Below are positions 23,330-34,262 of a stretch of 64,000 nucleotides of DNA, piece after piece. The number at the start of each line of letters is the position of its first letter. Position 1 is the stretch's first letter. The DNA lies in assembly GCA_026315105.1 (NCBI GenBank), contig CM048745.1, positions 759,701,006 through 759,765,005 of the forward strand, given 5' to 3'. Source of the DNA: Locusta migratoria. Taxonomy: Eukaryota; Arthropoda; Insecta; Orthoptera; Acrididae. Under the pieces are notes generated by a model. That model did not search any database. It worked only from the letters and a program-made list of their open reading frames with translations, and was not told where the DNA came from. The translations under genes and the position numbers were made by a program.

Positions 23330-23629
23330 ATTGTCTATGGGACTTAACTACGGGGTCATCAGTCCCTAAACTTACAAACTACTTATAAACTACTTACGAA
23401 CTAGGGCGGCACAAATATCCATGCCCGAGGGGGGGGATTCGAACCCCCCACCGTAGTGGCCGTGCAGACCGTGACTGGAGCGCCTCAGTCTCTTCGGCCA
23501 CCGCGGCCGGCTATCTGCAAAGTAAGAAATACTGCAGATATCGGCATCCGCGCAGACGTCTAACAATAGAGGTAATTGTCCTAATATTGCGTTCCTTTTT
23601 CAAATTTAAGTTACAGAAATGTGTTACAC

Positions 23630-24490
23630 TACGAGGGTTGGAACTTAAATAGTGGCAAGACTGAAATCGAGACACTATGCAGTGGAATCTACAACTGTCG
23701 CTGATGACACACGCTGTTGACATACCTACCTTACCTCCGAGCTAATGGACTCGCCCGCCCCACGTCACCGGCGTGCGCACAACGGAGAGAAACACAGTCA
23801 CCTGTGAGCGAGTGGTCTAACATAACGGTGTCACTACGTCTTCGAAACAGAAACAACGGAGTTGGATCAAGATTGAATGTGTAAGAGGTCGTACTGCACG
23901 ACAGAGTCATCAAGGTCATCAAGAGGCTTGCGGGGAATCTGCATTGCCGTACAGAATAGTGGCACGCTAGATAAAAGCCTTCAACGAAGATCGACAAACA
24001 GCGGAAGAAATGCAATTTTCATGGCAGACCGTCACTGCAAAGAGTTACTGTTCGCGTTTGGAGCGTCGCCTGCGACCAGTTTTGCGAAAGAAGAGGCAAC
24101 ACATTCTGTGCAACCCTCCCATCATTTTGCATGACAATGCGCGGGCGCATACAGCGCAAGCTGTGGCTGCTCTGTTCGGTCGATGGGACTGGGAAGTACT
24201 GTACCATCCATCACACTCACCGGACTAAAGTCCTTGTGACTTTGGTGTGATTCCGAAGATGAAGGTATCACTACCTGGCATTCGCTTCAGAACTGTTCCA
24301 GAGGTTCTACAGGCAGTAGACCACTCCATTTCCACCATCAAGAGGCTCTGCTAACGGTAAACTACGCCTTCCACACCACTGACAATGTGTTGTATACAAA
24401 GCTGGTGACTTCGTGAAGGACGGTAACAGGTGCAAACAACGAACGCTTTTGTATCGGTTGTGAATACATAGTACGTTGCCACTACTTGTC
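23630..24490 (+). pseudogene. mariner-like transposon, inactive
   Basis: The left end ACGAGGGTTGGAACTTAAAT (23631-23650), followed by AGTGGCAA, is a typical mariner terminal repeat. The right end keeps only TTGCCACTACTT (24477-24488) before similarity stops. The C-terminal transposase is readable at about 24120-24360: the second catalytic region is ILHDNARAHTAQAVAALFG, and the third is SPD-stop-SPCDFG, where a TAA replaces the leucine codon. The N-terminal part is shortened and frame-broken. Family members are about 350 residues long with a DD34D triad. Only the last two D regions are clear here. Confidence 0.82.
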
Positions 24491-24539
24491 ATATTACCAG
24501 GAAATGTTTAAATATTACCCTTGCAAATAATATACACAA

Positions 24540-25260
24540 TGCATATGATCAGGAGGGTGTTCAACTTGGGGGAGGCTCTGTAATGGTGTGGGGCGCGTGC
24601 AGTTGGAATGATGTGGGACCCCTGACACGTCTAGATACGACTCTCACAAAATGTTCAAATGTTTGTATAGTCTATGGGACTTAACTACGGGATCATCAGT
24701 CCCTAAACTTACAAACTACTTATGAACTACTTACCAACTAGGACGGCACAAATATCCATGTCCGAGGGGAGATTCGAACCCCAGACCGTGACTGGAGCGC
24801 CCCAGACCCCTCGGCCACCGCGGCCGGCACGACTCTCACAGGTGACATGTACGTACGCCTACCTGCTGATCATCCATTCACGCCCACGTTTTATCCTGGC
24901 GGACTTGAGCGATTCTAGCAGGACAATACGACACCCAAGACGACCAGCATTGCTACACATTGGCTCCAGGAAAACTCTCCTTAGTTTAAACACCTTCTCT
25001 GGCCTCCATACTCCCCAGACATGAACATAACGGAGCATATCTGCGATGCATTACGACGTACTGTTCAGAAGAGATCTCGATCCCTTCGTATTCTTATGCA
25101 TCTATAGATAGCCAAACAGAATGCACGGTGTCAGTTGCCTCCTGCACTAATTCAGACATTAGTCGAGTCCACGCCTCGTGGTGTTGCGGCACTTTTTCTT
25201 GCTCGCGTGGGCCCTTTACGATATTAGGCAGGTGTACCAGTTTCTTTGGCATTTCAATGT
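24540..25260 (+). pseudogene. Tc1-like transposase fragment
   Basis: The frame gives GGGSVMVWGACSWNDVGPLT (about 24570-24629), typical of Tc1-like transposases. After a SINE (24649-24828) it continues with TTLTGDMYVRL and, after a frame change, QDNTTPKTTSIATHWL (second catalytic D), then LWPPYSPDMNITEHICDAL (about 25000-25056; catalytic region SPDMN.TEH). The end is a decayed RCQLPPALIQTLVESTPRGV. No terminal inverted repeats were recognised. It is adjacent to, but different from, the mariner copy just upstream. Confidence 0.82.
24649..24828 (-). mobile_element. tRNA-headed SINE inside the Tc1-like fragment
   Basis: ACGACTCTCACA at 24637-24648 and 24829-24840 is the target duplication. The copy lacks a short stretch between the B box and the arm before it (the GTAGTGGCCGTGC block). 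Confidence 0.92.
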
Positions 25261-25556
25261 AAATACATTCACTGAAACAAGTCGCCCAGCTTGCCACTTT
25301 GTAGGGTACAGGGTGAAACCATTCTCTACGGTCTGTCAATAGCGCCGAAGAAACCGAGGTAGTCGTGCGGTCTTAACGCCTATTTCCGCTATATGGTAGA
25401 TGCATAGTTTTCAGAATGGCGCTGGACTGCACTTAAGTATAGCTAGGCAAGTTAACAGGAAGAAATTGTAAGTATTATATACAAACCCTCTGCGTAAATG
25501 ACTACCTGTTACTGATTTTCTACGGATTACAAATACAACATAAATGTATTAGTATG

Positions 25557-25649
25557 TTCAAAATGTTTGTAAATCTATCGGACCAAACTGCTTGGTCATC
25601 AGTCCGTAGCTTACAAACTACTTAAACCTTGGTAAACTAACCTAAGGAC

Positions 25650-25700
<51 letters not shown>

Positions 25701-25787
25701 CCCAGAGAGGACTCGAACCTCCGACGGCGAGGATCCTCGCGATCCGTAGCGAGGCGCCTTAGACCGCTCGGCTACTCCACCGCGGTT
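25557..25787 (-). mobile_element. tRNA-headed SINE with (CA)n, 12-bp target duplication
   Basis: TGTATTAGTATG at 25545-25556 and 25788-25799 flanks the copy. The head at the right contains a clear B-box region (GAGGTTCGAGTCCTC on the minus strand) and an A-box region TAGCCGAGCGGTCTAAGG. The CA run at about 25652-25698 sits at a fixed place within this subfamily. Confidence 0.93.
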
Positions 25788-25799
25788 TGTATTAGTATG

Positions 25800-26329
25800 A
25801 TTAACGATTAAACATAATCGTATTTTTCTCCTTTACTTGTAATGTGAATCTATGCTGCTTACCAATAGTTATGATTTAGGTAAAGTATATTGCTGGTTTA
25901 TAAGATTGCGTCTATAAGTATCAACCAATTTCTCAATCAATTGATGTTATTGATTAGAAGCGTAAAAGTAATACATCGAAAAGATAGCACAGTCGTTAGT
26001 ATGCTTCCTACATATAGGGGAAGGTTATTTATTTGTATTTGCTCGTAAACATTACTTAGAGAGTATTAGTGTATTTGATTAGAGAAACATGTTTCCTTGA
26101 AATTTATTTCGGAAACTTACCGTCATAGAACATTACAACCTAAACTTCATACAGATAATTCCAGTTTAATATTGTAGACATTATGAATAAATAAAGCTTA
26201 AATATGTGGAAAAAATTGACAACTGGGAAAAATCTTTAAATAATTAATTTTGCAAGTGATTTATTTACAGAAATAGGTCAATGGAGAGAGACTCTTCTCT
26301 CAAGAGCCATTACAATTTTATAACTTTAT
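25800..26329. other. unassigned AT-rich DNA
   Basis: Nothing recognisable. Confidence 0.4.
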
Positions 26330-26800
26330 GCATTGATGCAGCTCTCTACGCTATCCTGTCCTGTATAAGGCTCTTCATCTGAGAATAGGAGCGACGAGCT
26401 ACATCCTTTTGAATCAGCTTACTGCATTCGTCCCTCCATCTCCCTCTACGATTTTTACCCCACACACATCCCCCTAATCCTACGTTGACGATTTATTGAT
26501 GTCTCAGATTCTGTGCCATTAATCTATCCCTTCTCTTTGTCAGGACATGCCAGAAACACCTTTTCTCCACAATTCTATTGAGCACCTCCTCATTATTTAC
26601 GCGTTTCACCCATCTAATCTTCCTTATTCGTATGTAGCACTACATTTCAAAAGCTTTCATCATCTCTCTGTCTGAACTCCTTTTTGTACACGTTTCACTT
26701 TCATATACACATACATTCCAGACAAATGCTTTCAGAAAGGACTTCATAATATTTAAACTAATATTGGTTGTTAACAAATTTTGCTTCTTAAGAAACTATT
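26330..26800 (-). pseudogene. RTE-like LINE C-terminal fragment
   Basis: Read on the minus strand, the order of motifs parallels 22860-23300. It has MKSFLKAFVWNVCVYESETC, a decayed AFEM.CYIRIRKIRWVKRVNN, then NRIVEKRCFWHVLTKRRDRL, and GGCVWGKNRRGRWRDECSKL. Stops replace several tryptophan or glycine codons, so it is inactive. It lacks the ACA tail. Confidence 0.75.
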
Positions 26801-26883
26801 TTCATTACATAGCCATCCTGAGTTTATAACTTATTTACTTCGGCCGTCAGAAGTTATTTTGCTAACTGAATAACAGAACTCAT

Positions 26884-27211
26884 AATGAAACTTTCACTCT
26901 GCAGCGGAGTGTGCGCTGATATGAAACTTCCTGGCAGATTAAAATTGTGTGCCGGAACCGGGACTCGAAACTTAGACCTTTGCCTTTCGCGGGCAAGCGC
27001 TCTACCGACTGAGCTATCCCGACACGGCTTACGATGCCGCCTCACAACTTTACTTCCACCAGTACCTCGCCTCCTACTTTCCAAACTTCACAGAAGCTCT
27101 CCTGCGAAACTTGCAAGACTAGCACTCCTGGAAGAAAGGATACGGTGGATACATGGCTTTGCCATAGCCTAAGGGATGTTTCCAGAATGAAACTTTCACT
27201 CTGCAGTGGAG
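26884..27211 (-). mobile_element. repeat with a tRNA-like head, flanked by short direct repeats
   Basis: AATGAAACTTTCACTCTGCAG occurs at 26884-26904 and again at 27185-27205 (first 20 bases: AATGAAACTTTCACTCTGCA). Between them the minus strand has a tRNA-like block at about 26950-27027 with an A box GGGATAGCTCAGTCGGTAGA and an anticodon-arm-like hairpin TTGCCCGCGAAAGGCAA. A related head, on the plus strand, is at 63757-63836. The tRNA-like fold lacks U33, so it is not a working tRNA. Confidence 0.7.
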
Positions 27212-27449
27212 AATAAATAAATAAAAATAAAAATAAAAAGTACCACTGTTGAAGGCATCATCCATAAAGAGCCACATCTCATCACCCTTGATGTGCAGAA
27301 TACTACGTTCATAACCATACCATACATAGGTGTAATTTAGTAAAAAATAGACAAACTTTACAAAAACAAAGATATCAGGATCACCTTTGGCATCAACAAA
27401 AATTTGAAATAGAAGCTCCTTCACGATATAACTAAAAAAAAAAAAAAGA

Positions 27450-28000
27450 AAAAGGCAATTTATGAAGTTACTTGCAGCTTGTGCAGTAAACAGCCGCGGC
27501 GGAGCGGCCAAGTGCATTGAGGCGCAATGCTGCGATGCGAGAGGCTGTTCCCCGTTGAGGGCTCGAATTCCTCCTCGGGCATGGATGTTTGTGCTATTTT
27601 TAGTCTCAGGTAGTTCATAAGTATTTTGTAAGATTATGGACTGATGCCCCGCAGTTAAGCACCATGAGCTTCACAAACATTTAAACATTATTTTTGCAGT
27701 AAATATTACATTGGTGAAATAGGCAGAAACTCCAAAACGCTTTTTAAAGAGCACGTTGATTGTTTCAGACTTAACATAATCAACAAATCAGCAACAGCTA
27801 AATATATTTATGAAACAGGGCGCAGCTTTGCAATAGAAAACGATCTTAAAGTTTTGCATAGTCTGAAAAAAGAGCTGGAAAATGGACAGTTTGGAAGAAA
27901 TGCAAATCTTTTTCCAAATAAAAAACTAGTGGAATGACAGAGATAAAAAATTCTCATATATTCAATACTCCCTTACTTTTAAAATTGCATTCAAATTCAA
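27450..28000 (+). pseudogene. second Penelope-like element, endonuclease part only
   Basis: The frame reads AIYEVTCSLCSKYYIGEIGR across a SINE insertion, from 27458 to the 27482-27490 target site and on from 27695. It then continues with TLFKEHVDCFRLNIINKSAT, YIYETGRSFAIENDLKVLHS, and stops at 27935-27937. AIY and YIG are the GIY-YIG pair, with the CxxC typical of Penelope endonucleases and H in KEH. It differs clearly from the element at 15365-17892, so it is another lineage. RT is absent. A shared TGCAGTAAA at the SINE borders proves the interruption. Confidence 0.82.
27491..27694 (+). mobile_element. tRNA-headed SINE inside the second Penelope-like element
   Basis: TGCAGTAAA at 27482-27490 and 27695-27703 is the target duplication. 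The head has a decayed B box (GAGGGCTCGAATTCCTC), and the tail ends CACAAACATTTAAACATT. Confidence 0.9.
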
Positions 28001-28423
28001 TAAAGTACACACTTTCCAGTGCTCATGTTATTCTTTATGGTGTGTGATGTATTGTGGCATATTTGTGTTAACTAAGACACATGCACGATATATTAAAGAT
28101 TTACATCTCGTCAATTATAAAACGGGAAGAAAAGCAGAAGACATTTGAAGTGACTCTCGACGCTAAATATCGACTAATCGTTACGAACTTTGATTTGACC
28201 GCCATCGTAATTAGTAAGTCAACCTTGTGATAACTTTGAAATTGTGACGAAAAGAGCTGTGTTGTGGGGCTAGCAAGATCAGAAGTGCTATGCACTCAAT
28301 CAGACGAGAAAGAGAGTTGCTGAACAGGAATGTGAGTGTTTAAAACTTACACTTGTATAGTCTGTGATCAGCCCATAAAGAGACATATGCTTACATAGGT
28401 CATCTTTCTGTTTTCACAGGTTC

Positions 28424-29245
28424 TACATCTACATCTACCTGGGATATTCTGCAAATCACATTTAAGTGTCTGGCAAAGGGTTCATCAACCACCTTTATAC
28501 TACTTATCTCCCATTCCATTCTCGAATAGCGCTCGGGAAGGAAGAACACCTGCATATCTCCGTTCGAGCTCTGATTTCTCGTATTTTATTCTCATGATCA
28601 TTTCTACCTATGTAAGTGTGAGTCAACAATATATTTTGGCATTCGTAGGAGAAAGTTGGCGATTGGAGTTTCGTAGGTAGCCGACGCCGCAGCGATAAGC
28701 GCCGTTGTTGAAATGATTCCCATCCCATATCCTGTATCATTTACGTAACACTGTCTCCCCTACATCGTGACAATACGAAACGAGCTGCCATTTGGACTCT
28801 TTCGATGTCCTCCGTCAAACCCGCCTGATAAGGATCCTACACTGGGCAACAATACTCTAAAAAAGGACGGACAATCGTAGTGTATGCAGTTTCTTTTGTA
28901 GTTCTGTTGCATGTTTTAAGGGTTCTGCCAATAAAAAAACGCAGTCTCTGGTTCGCCTTTCCCACGACATTATCTACGTGTTCTCTCCAATTTAAGTCTG
29001 AAGTAATAGTAATTCCTAGGTATTTTGAGGAGTTTACGGCCTTCAATTTTGATTGATTTATCTTGTAAACGAAGTTTAACTGATTTCTTTTCGTACTCAT
29101 GTGGACGACTTCACACTTTTCATTACTTAGAGTCTATTGCCAATGTTGACACCACACTGATAACTTATTTAAATCGTTCTGCAGTTGGTTTTAATCTTCA
29201 GATGATTTTTCTAGACGGTAAATGACGGCGTCATTGTTCATAAAA
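28424..29245 (-). pseudogene. CR1/Jockey-like LINE, 3' part
   Basis: The minus strand gives KYLGITITSDLNWREHVDNV, VGKANQRLRFF, and KTCNRTTKETAYTTIVRPFL, then EYCCPV. The downstream part reads MIQDMGWESFQQRRLSLRRR and TFSYECQNILLTHTYIGR, which parallels the frame at 521-766. It ends in the TAGATGTAGA-type tail at about 28424-28438. The frame has stops near 28830 and 29135 and a 1-base indel in IGRTLK. It is truncated just before the RT catalytic motif near 29245. Confidence 0.8.
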
Positions 29246-29308
29246 ATGAAGATGAAGTCAATATAGTTTAATGTACACCTTTGGGAATATATTTTGCATG
29301 CTTGTAGC

Positions 29309-29333
29309 CTGACGATGATGCACACCATCGAAA
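29309..29333 (+). ncRNA. CTGACGATG-stem-GAAA motif
   Basis: CTGACGAT (29309-29316) is followed by GATG...CATC, which can pair, and then GAAA at 29330-29333. It is the same pattern as at 17776, 10406, 30436 and 49577, with a different stem sequence. Confidence 0.4.
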
Positions 29334-30162
29334 CATGTCCATATTAAGTATTTTTTGAAGACTTAAATCATGGTTGAGACTGGTAGCGGAAACTTCAAGC
29401 AACCGTTTAACCTATATTTGTGTTGTGACATTGAAACGCTTAAAAATTATCTTGCAGGTGAAGTAAACAGAAGGGATACTATCTCGTTGGAATCGTGTGC
29501 TCTGGAGCATGCGTATTGTTTCCGCTCGCCCGGGTCCGCCGGCGGCCTTCAGAACTGCGCGCCTGCTTGTTAATGCCGTCGTGCACGCACGTTGCACGGC
29601 CGCGTCGCGTGACTGGGCAACACGCGGTTGGCAGTCCTGTGCAACGCGCTCTCTAATGAGTTTCCGCGTTTTTGAGTCTGTTACATTGTGCTCTGAGCAG
29701 AAACTTGTAGCGCCGAGCACGAATTATTCAATGCTTTCATATAATCTATTATCATTTCAACTGTCTTTTAAAAATTGTGTCCTCTAATAAGTGGAATGTC
29801 TGTCATAGAGACACAAGCACTTCACAATTTTATATCGATATCTTATACACCAAAATTTTCGCCACAAAATAAAGCCCCAAGTTGTCACATCGGAAAACAT
29901 GATCGTGGCAGTTCTGGTCCACACCATCAGCTGGGGAAAACAGTTCTCAATGCTGATGTCAACGGCTAGGTATGGTGGGACTCAGTCTTCCTGGAACCAC
30001 GACCGTTTCTTAGGAAATCATTTTCTTGTTCTAGTGCAGTATTTTTTTCAACCTTCTTGAGTTAACGAGCCCCCTTCCAGGTAAAAATATTCTGGCGAAC
30101 CCCATCCCCCTCCCCCCCCCCTCCCACACTATGCGTGTTAACTCAAAGACAACGAATTTTAT

Positions 30163-30521
30163 TGAGTTGGTTTACGTTTTAGGAGGCGATCCACTTATAA
30201 CATTGTAAAAAGATATAAAATAGCCAAGATGGCTTATCATCAATTTTTATTAACGACTACCGGTTTCGCTTAACTATGTCAGCATCATCAGGTCAAATAA
30301 AATATTTTACAAGGCCACAATCTTGTAAGTCAAACAGTTGTTATAACAACTGACATTACATGATTGTGGCCAACTGTTGTTATAACAACTGTTTGACATT
30401 ACAAGATTATAGCCTTGTAAAACATTTTATTTGACCTGATGATGCTGACATAGTTCAGTGAAACCGGTCGTCGTTAATAAAAATTGATAATAAGCGATCT
30501 TGGCTATTTTATCTTTTTACA
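30163..30521. mobile_element. inverted-dimer element with 12-bp target duplication and hammerhead-like motifs
   Basis: AACGAATTTTAT at 30151-30162 and 30522-30533 flanks it. Arms of about 120 bp (from 30204 inward and from 30521 inward) are inverted copies around a second inner palindrome (AACTGTTGTTATAACAACTG type). The left side has 41 further bases (30163-30203) before the target duplication and the right side has none. Motifs: CTGATGATG at 30436-30444 with GAAA at 30460 on plus, and the same inverted at 30264-30291. The layout matches the Penelope composite at 15365-17892. Confidence 0.78.
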
Positions 30522-30855
30522 AACGAATTTTATATTTTCTTCTGTTGATAAAAGTTTCTTGTAAAAAAAAGTACGATATTTGTAGGGTGAAATTTTAGTG
30601 TATTTTCCGGACTGGAACACATTATCCTGTTTTTACATTAATTCCGAAAGAAAATATGTATTGCACAACGAGAGTTATGCGTTGCAGGTAAGATTCGGAA
30701 GCGAATAATGCTCATTAAATCCCACTGTATAGTAAATTTGAGAAGAAGTTGAGTTTTTTTTCGAATTTATCAAAATTACTTATTGCCTCTCGTTAATTTA
30801 ACAATAGATTTGTTCCTGAGAGCAAGTTTCAGGGTTTTGATTTATTCACCGTTAA

Positions 30856-31361
30856 CCCTTTCATTTCCAATGTTGTTTCTAAATAACACCGTATTACAAG
30901 CTGCTTTACACAGTATTATGTATATCATTCATTAAATTTCCACTGTTTTTGAGGAACAAAATGCTTCTAGAACGACTTTTGCCGCATGGTGGGGTAGGCT
31001 ATATACCAAATTCAGAGGCATTAACCTCTCCGAGTTGGAGGTCGTTTTACGTTGCTCTCTGTATGTGGCTGTCAGTGTGGGTATTACTGAGGTTCGTATT
31101 ATTTTATTTCAGCAGTTAATTGCCTTGTCTTTGGTGCTGTGGTAAAGATTATTGATATGGCAGTCCTAAAAAAACAACAAAATAACGTTCGAGTTAATAA
31201 GATACCTCTATACAACTGTACGTGCTTGAAAAAAACTGATATAAAAATAATAATTTCTGGTAAAAAGTATTAAACAAAGCTTTTTATGTTTAGTGCCTTG
31301 CATTAACACAGAAAGCACTTTTTTTTTTCAAAACAAAATTAATAATGTTGAAATGAAAGGG
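30856..31361. mobile_element. piggyBac-type MITE
   Basis: TTAA at 30852-30855 and 31362-31365 flanks inverted ends CCCTTTCATTTC. The left end continues with CAATGTTG, and the right end mirrors this as CAACATT with a small indel. TTAA duplications with CCC ends define the piggyBac group. The 506 bp have no transposase coding, so the element is non-autonomous. Confidence 0.82.
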
Positions 31362-31420
31362 TTAACATGGCGTATTTATTGTAAAAAGTCATATTCAAAT
31401 CAGAATTGATAATAGCAAGG

Positions 31421-31460
31421 AATTACGTAATTTTAGTATTAATTACGTAATTTTAGTATT
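31421..31460. repeat. 20-bp perfect tandem duplication
   Basis: AATTACGTAATTTTAGTATT occurs twice in direct succession. Confidence 0.97.
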
Positions 31461-31569
31461 AAATATGTTTCACTTTCTTTAGGCAATTTTGGTATTGCGG
31501 AAACCCTAGTGCCCAGATATGATCTGAATTGGTTGTTTTATGGTGCAGATACGTCCGCCTATGACCGCG

Positions 31570-31606
31570 ATCCCCCCCCCCCTTCCCCCCCCCCCCCCCC
31601 CCCCCG
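31570..31606. repeat. poly(C) tract
   Basis: Nearly pure C with one TT interruption. It may be variable in assemblies. Confidence 0.9.
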
Positions 31607-31834
31607 AACAAGACTTTTGCTACTCCCCTTGGGCTAGCGACCCACATGTTGAAAACACTGCGAGATAGACTCGAGAAACGACGGAATCACGTATGCTCTA
31701 ACAATACGTAAATTCATCCTTTTTCGGAGGTAACGTAATATGTATATAAAATATTTTTGCAATGTATTTAAGGTACTGAGGCAGAATTCCACGTGCCGTG
31801 GCAAGTCAATAGCTGTTGGACATTTTACATTTTG

Positions 31835-32755
31835 TTGGAGAAGGAATTAAAGTTAAGTGAGAAAATTTACAAACATTCTGCCGACGGCATAGTAATTCTG
31901 TCAGAGACAGCAAAGGACCTGGAAGAGCAGTTCAACGGAATGGACATTGTGCTGAAAGATACATATAAGATGAACTTTAACAAGAGAAAACTAGGATAAT
32001 GGAGTGCATTCTAAGAAAATCAGGGGATGCTGAAGGAAGTAGATAAGGTAATGAAACAATAAAGAAGGTAGATGAGTTTTGTTGCATTTGCTGCATTTAC
32101 ACATGATAGTATACCAGCCTAATAAGATGGCTATAGATTAGTTAGCGCAGAGAAATTTTTAAATAGTTGCATTAATTAATCTTACTAACTCATGAAAAAA
32201 CAAATGATGGTTACAATATAGAGAATATAAAATGCACAATGGCAATGGGTAGAAAGGCATTCTTGATAAAGAAAAATTCGTTAACATCGAATATTGATTT
32301 AAGCCAAAGGAAGACCTTTCTGAAGGCATTTGTGTCGAGTGTTGCCTTGTATGGGAGTGAAACGGGGACAATAAACAGTGCGGACAGCAAGAGGATAGAG
32401 GCTTTTGAAATGTGGTGCTACAGAAGAATGCTGAAGATTAGGTGGGTGGATCGCGTAACTAATGATGAGGTACTGAACGGAATTGGGGAGGAAAGGAATT
32501 TCTGGCATACCTTGACTAAAAGAAGGGATCGATTGGTAGGACACATTCTTAGACGTCAAGGAATTGTGAATTTAGCGTTGGAGGGAAGTTTGTGGGGTAA
32601 ATACCTCAGAGGAAGACCAAGAGATGGATACAGTAAGCAGATTCAGACAGATGTAGGTTGCCGTTCTTATGTGGAATTGAAGAGACTTGTTGAGGATGGG
32701 GTATTGTGGACAGCTGCATCAAACCAGTCTCCGGACTGAAGACCAGAACAACAAC
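31835..32755 (+). pseudogene. RTE-like LINE, 3' part, rearranged
   Basis: The plus strand repeats the family at 22088-23329. It has SADGIVILSETAKDLEEQFN (the catalytic ADD changed to ADG), then a break after about 32080, where about 110 bases of foreign sequence (32085-32195) replace the CYLGSKI block. It continues at 32239 with MAMGRKAFLIKKNSLTSNID, MWCYRRMLKIRWVDRVTNDE and RAASNQSPD-like ending TAASNQSPD at 32739, then AGAACAACAACAG. The second half is a long open frame of 166 codons. It is close in sequence to 22837-23313, so both are probably from one subfamily. Confidence 0.85.
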
Positions 32756-32869
32756 AGATGCGTAACTGATAGCGTATTCCACACGTTGGCGTTAGAGGAA
32801 TTTATTTCCTTCGATATAGGACGTTGACGATGATGGGTTGTTGTAATACATCTTTCAGTATTCCAATTC

Positions 32870-33033
32870 TTGTAAAGCTAAGGTACCAAACTGGTGATCA
32901 GTCCATAGACTTGCAAACCGGTTAAAATAACTTATACTAAGAAGAACACACACACATGTACAGGGTCATGGGAGGGCTAGTTCTTCGGACGAGGAACGCC
33001 CACTCCGTAGCATGGTGCCTTAGAACGCGGCTG
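32870..33033 (-). mobile_element. decayed tRNA-headed SINE
   Basis: The tail block GTACCAAACTGGTGATCAGTC and a short ACACACACA run follow the order of the CA-rich subfamily. The head is almost unrecognisable. Confidence 0.6.
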
Positions 33034-33689
33034 TATTTTATCCTCTTCAAATAAGGCGCTTTAATGCAGATTGCTCTAATTGAACGGTTCGCACACTTCG
33101 AAGCATTAGTTTCGCATCGGTCTGGACTAAGGAAGTCTGTTTCACGAAGACAAGTACCGACTCTTTGTAGAACGGTTTGATGTGCTAAAATTCTCCATGA
33201 AAATCTTTCTACTCGCACAGCACTGCTTAACAGCGGTTGCATCGTGCTTCGAAATACACTGCCGGAAAATAAAATTACAGTTTCCAATTCTCTCAAAATT
33301 TATTATTGAAACAGTGCACATGTGTTACATCAAACTGGGTCATTTCACGTGAAGTGTCCAAGGGTTCCCTGCTCGACCATCTTCAATTTTGATTAAATTT
33401 CTGCAGTATGTACCTGAGGGTCCGACATGAATGTATGCAAAGTTTCAGTCTCACCTGTAACTTGGTTCACGTACTAGAGCCATTTATGTGAAGACCACTT
33501 TTACCGTCACTGAAAAGACGCGAAGACATCTTCAAGTTTAACATTCCACTGTTACTAATGTAAAAAAGCAAGACCCTTGCTTCTTGGTATAGTGGTACAA
33601 CATTTTGTGCTCTGTACATAAATTATGCAGATAGAATTCAGAAAGCATTCCGTTTGGCATAATCTCAGTTCAAAGTGGGCAACAAATCA

Positions 33690-34262
33690 TGCTGCAAGAA
33701 ATTTATAATGTAGGCAGTTTCTTTGGTAGAACTGTTTCAAGTGTTCTGACAATGAAACGTAGCCTTTAGTTCTCCTTCCCTACAATATTTTCTATGACCT
33801 TTCCAATATAAGTTGATCGTAATTGTCATGCCTATGTATTTAGTTGAATTGACGGCCTGTATATGTGACTAATTTTTCGAGTAAATGAAGTCTAATGGAT
33901 TTCTTTAGTGCTTATATGCATGACTTCACACTTATCGTTATTAACGGTTAATTGACAATATTTGTATCATGCTGATATCTTATATAAATCATTTTTCATT
34001 TGCTTTGGAACTTCTGGTGACCTTACTAACCGCCGGTCGCAGTGGCCGAGCGTTCTGCGGCGCGTCCTGCACGGCCTATACGGTCGGGGGTTCGAATCCC
34101 CCTCGGCCATCTTTAGTATTAGCTGGTTCATAAGTAGTTTGTAAGTTTAGTGATTAATGACCCCGTAGTTCAGTACCATAAGCTCTACAAAAAAATTTGA
34201 ATATTTGAACTTTACTAACAGATAAAGGACAGCATCATCCACGAACAATCTAAGAGAGATAC
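33690..34262 (-). pseudogene. CR1/Jockey-like LINE fragment split by a SINE
   Basis: The plus-strand words AATGAAACGTAGCCTTTAGTT, TACAATATTTTCTATGACC and GACAGCATCATCCACGAAC run parallel to 965-1255. The frame is heavily broken, with many indels. The SINE at 34031-34211 interrupts it just before the RT catalytic motif, which remains at 34229-34248. Confidence 0.72.
34031..34211 (+). mobile_element. tRNA-headed SINE inside a CR1-like fragment
   Basis: TTACTAAC at 34023-34030 and 34212-34219 flanks it. The head has GTGGCCGAGCGTTCTG and the B box GGGGTTCGAATCCCCC. Confidence 0.88.

Larger units (their letters stand above)
22055..23511 (-). mobile_element. tRNA-headed SINE split by a LINE
   Basis: The outer SINE is recognisable at 22055-22087 (tail) and 23330-23511 (rest and head). 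TATCTGCAAAG at 22044-22054 and 23512-23522 is its target duplication. An RTE-like LINE lies in between, so this SINE is the oldest of three nested insertions. Confidence 0.9.
30037..31660. mobile_element. hAT-like transposon remnant hosting other insertions
   Basis: The left end CAGTATTTTTTTCAACCTTC (30037-30056) and the right end, read inverted from 31660, CAGTGTTTTCAACATGTGGG, both have the CAGTGTTTTTCAACC look of one group of hAT elements. Both continue with C- or G-rich sequence (AGCCCCCTT; GCCCAAGGGG). I cannot match 8-bp duplications outside. No transposase frame survives. Inside are a foldback insertion (30163-30521), a piggyBac-like MITE (30856-31361), a 20-bp tandem repeat (31421-31460) and poly(C) (31570-31606). 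Confidence 0.5.

Noticed and set aside
27119..27517. 132-codon minus frame with a WLFMDDAFNSGT segment, considered as an RT because of MDD
   Set aside because: No other RT motif at the right spacing, and the frame overlaps two other repeats.
33249..33275. ACACTGCCGGAAAATAAAAT as a transposon terminal repeat
   Set aside because: It resembles Tc1/mariner-type ends, but no partner end or transposase lies nearby.
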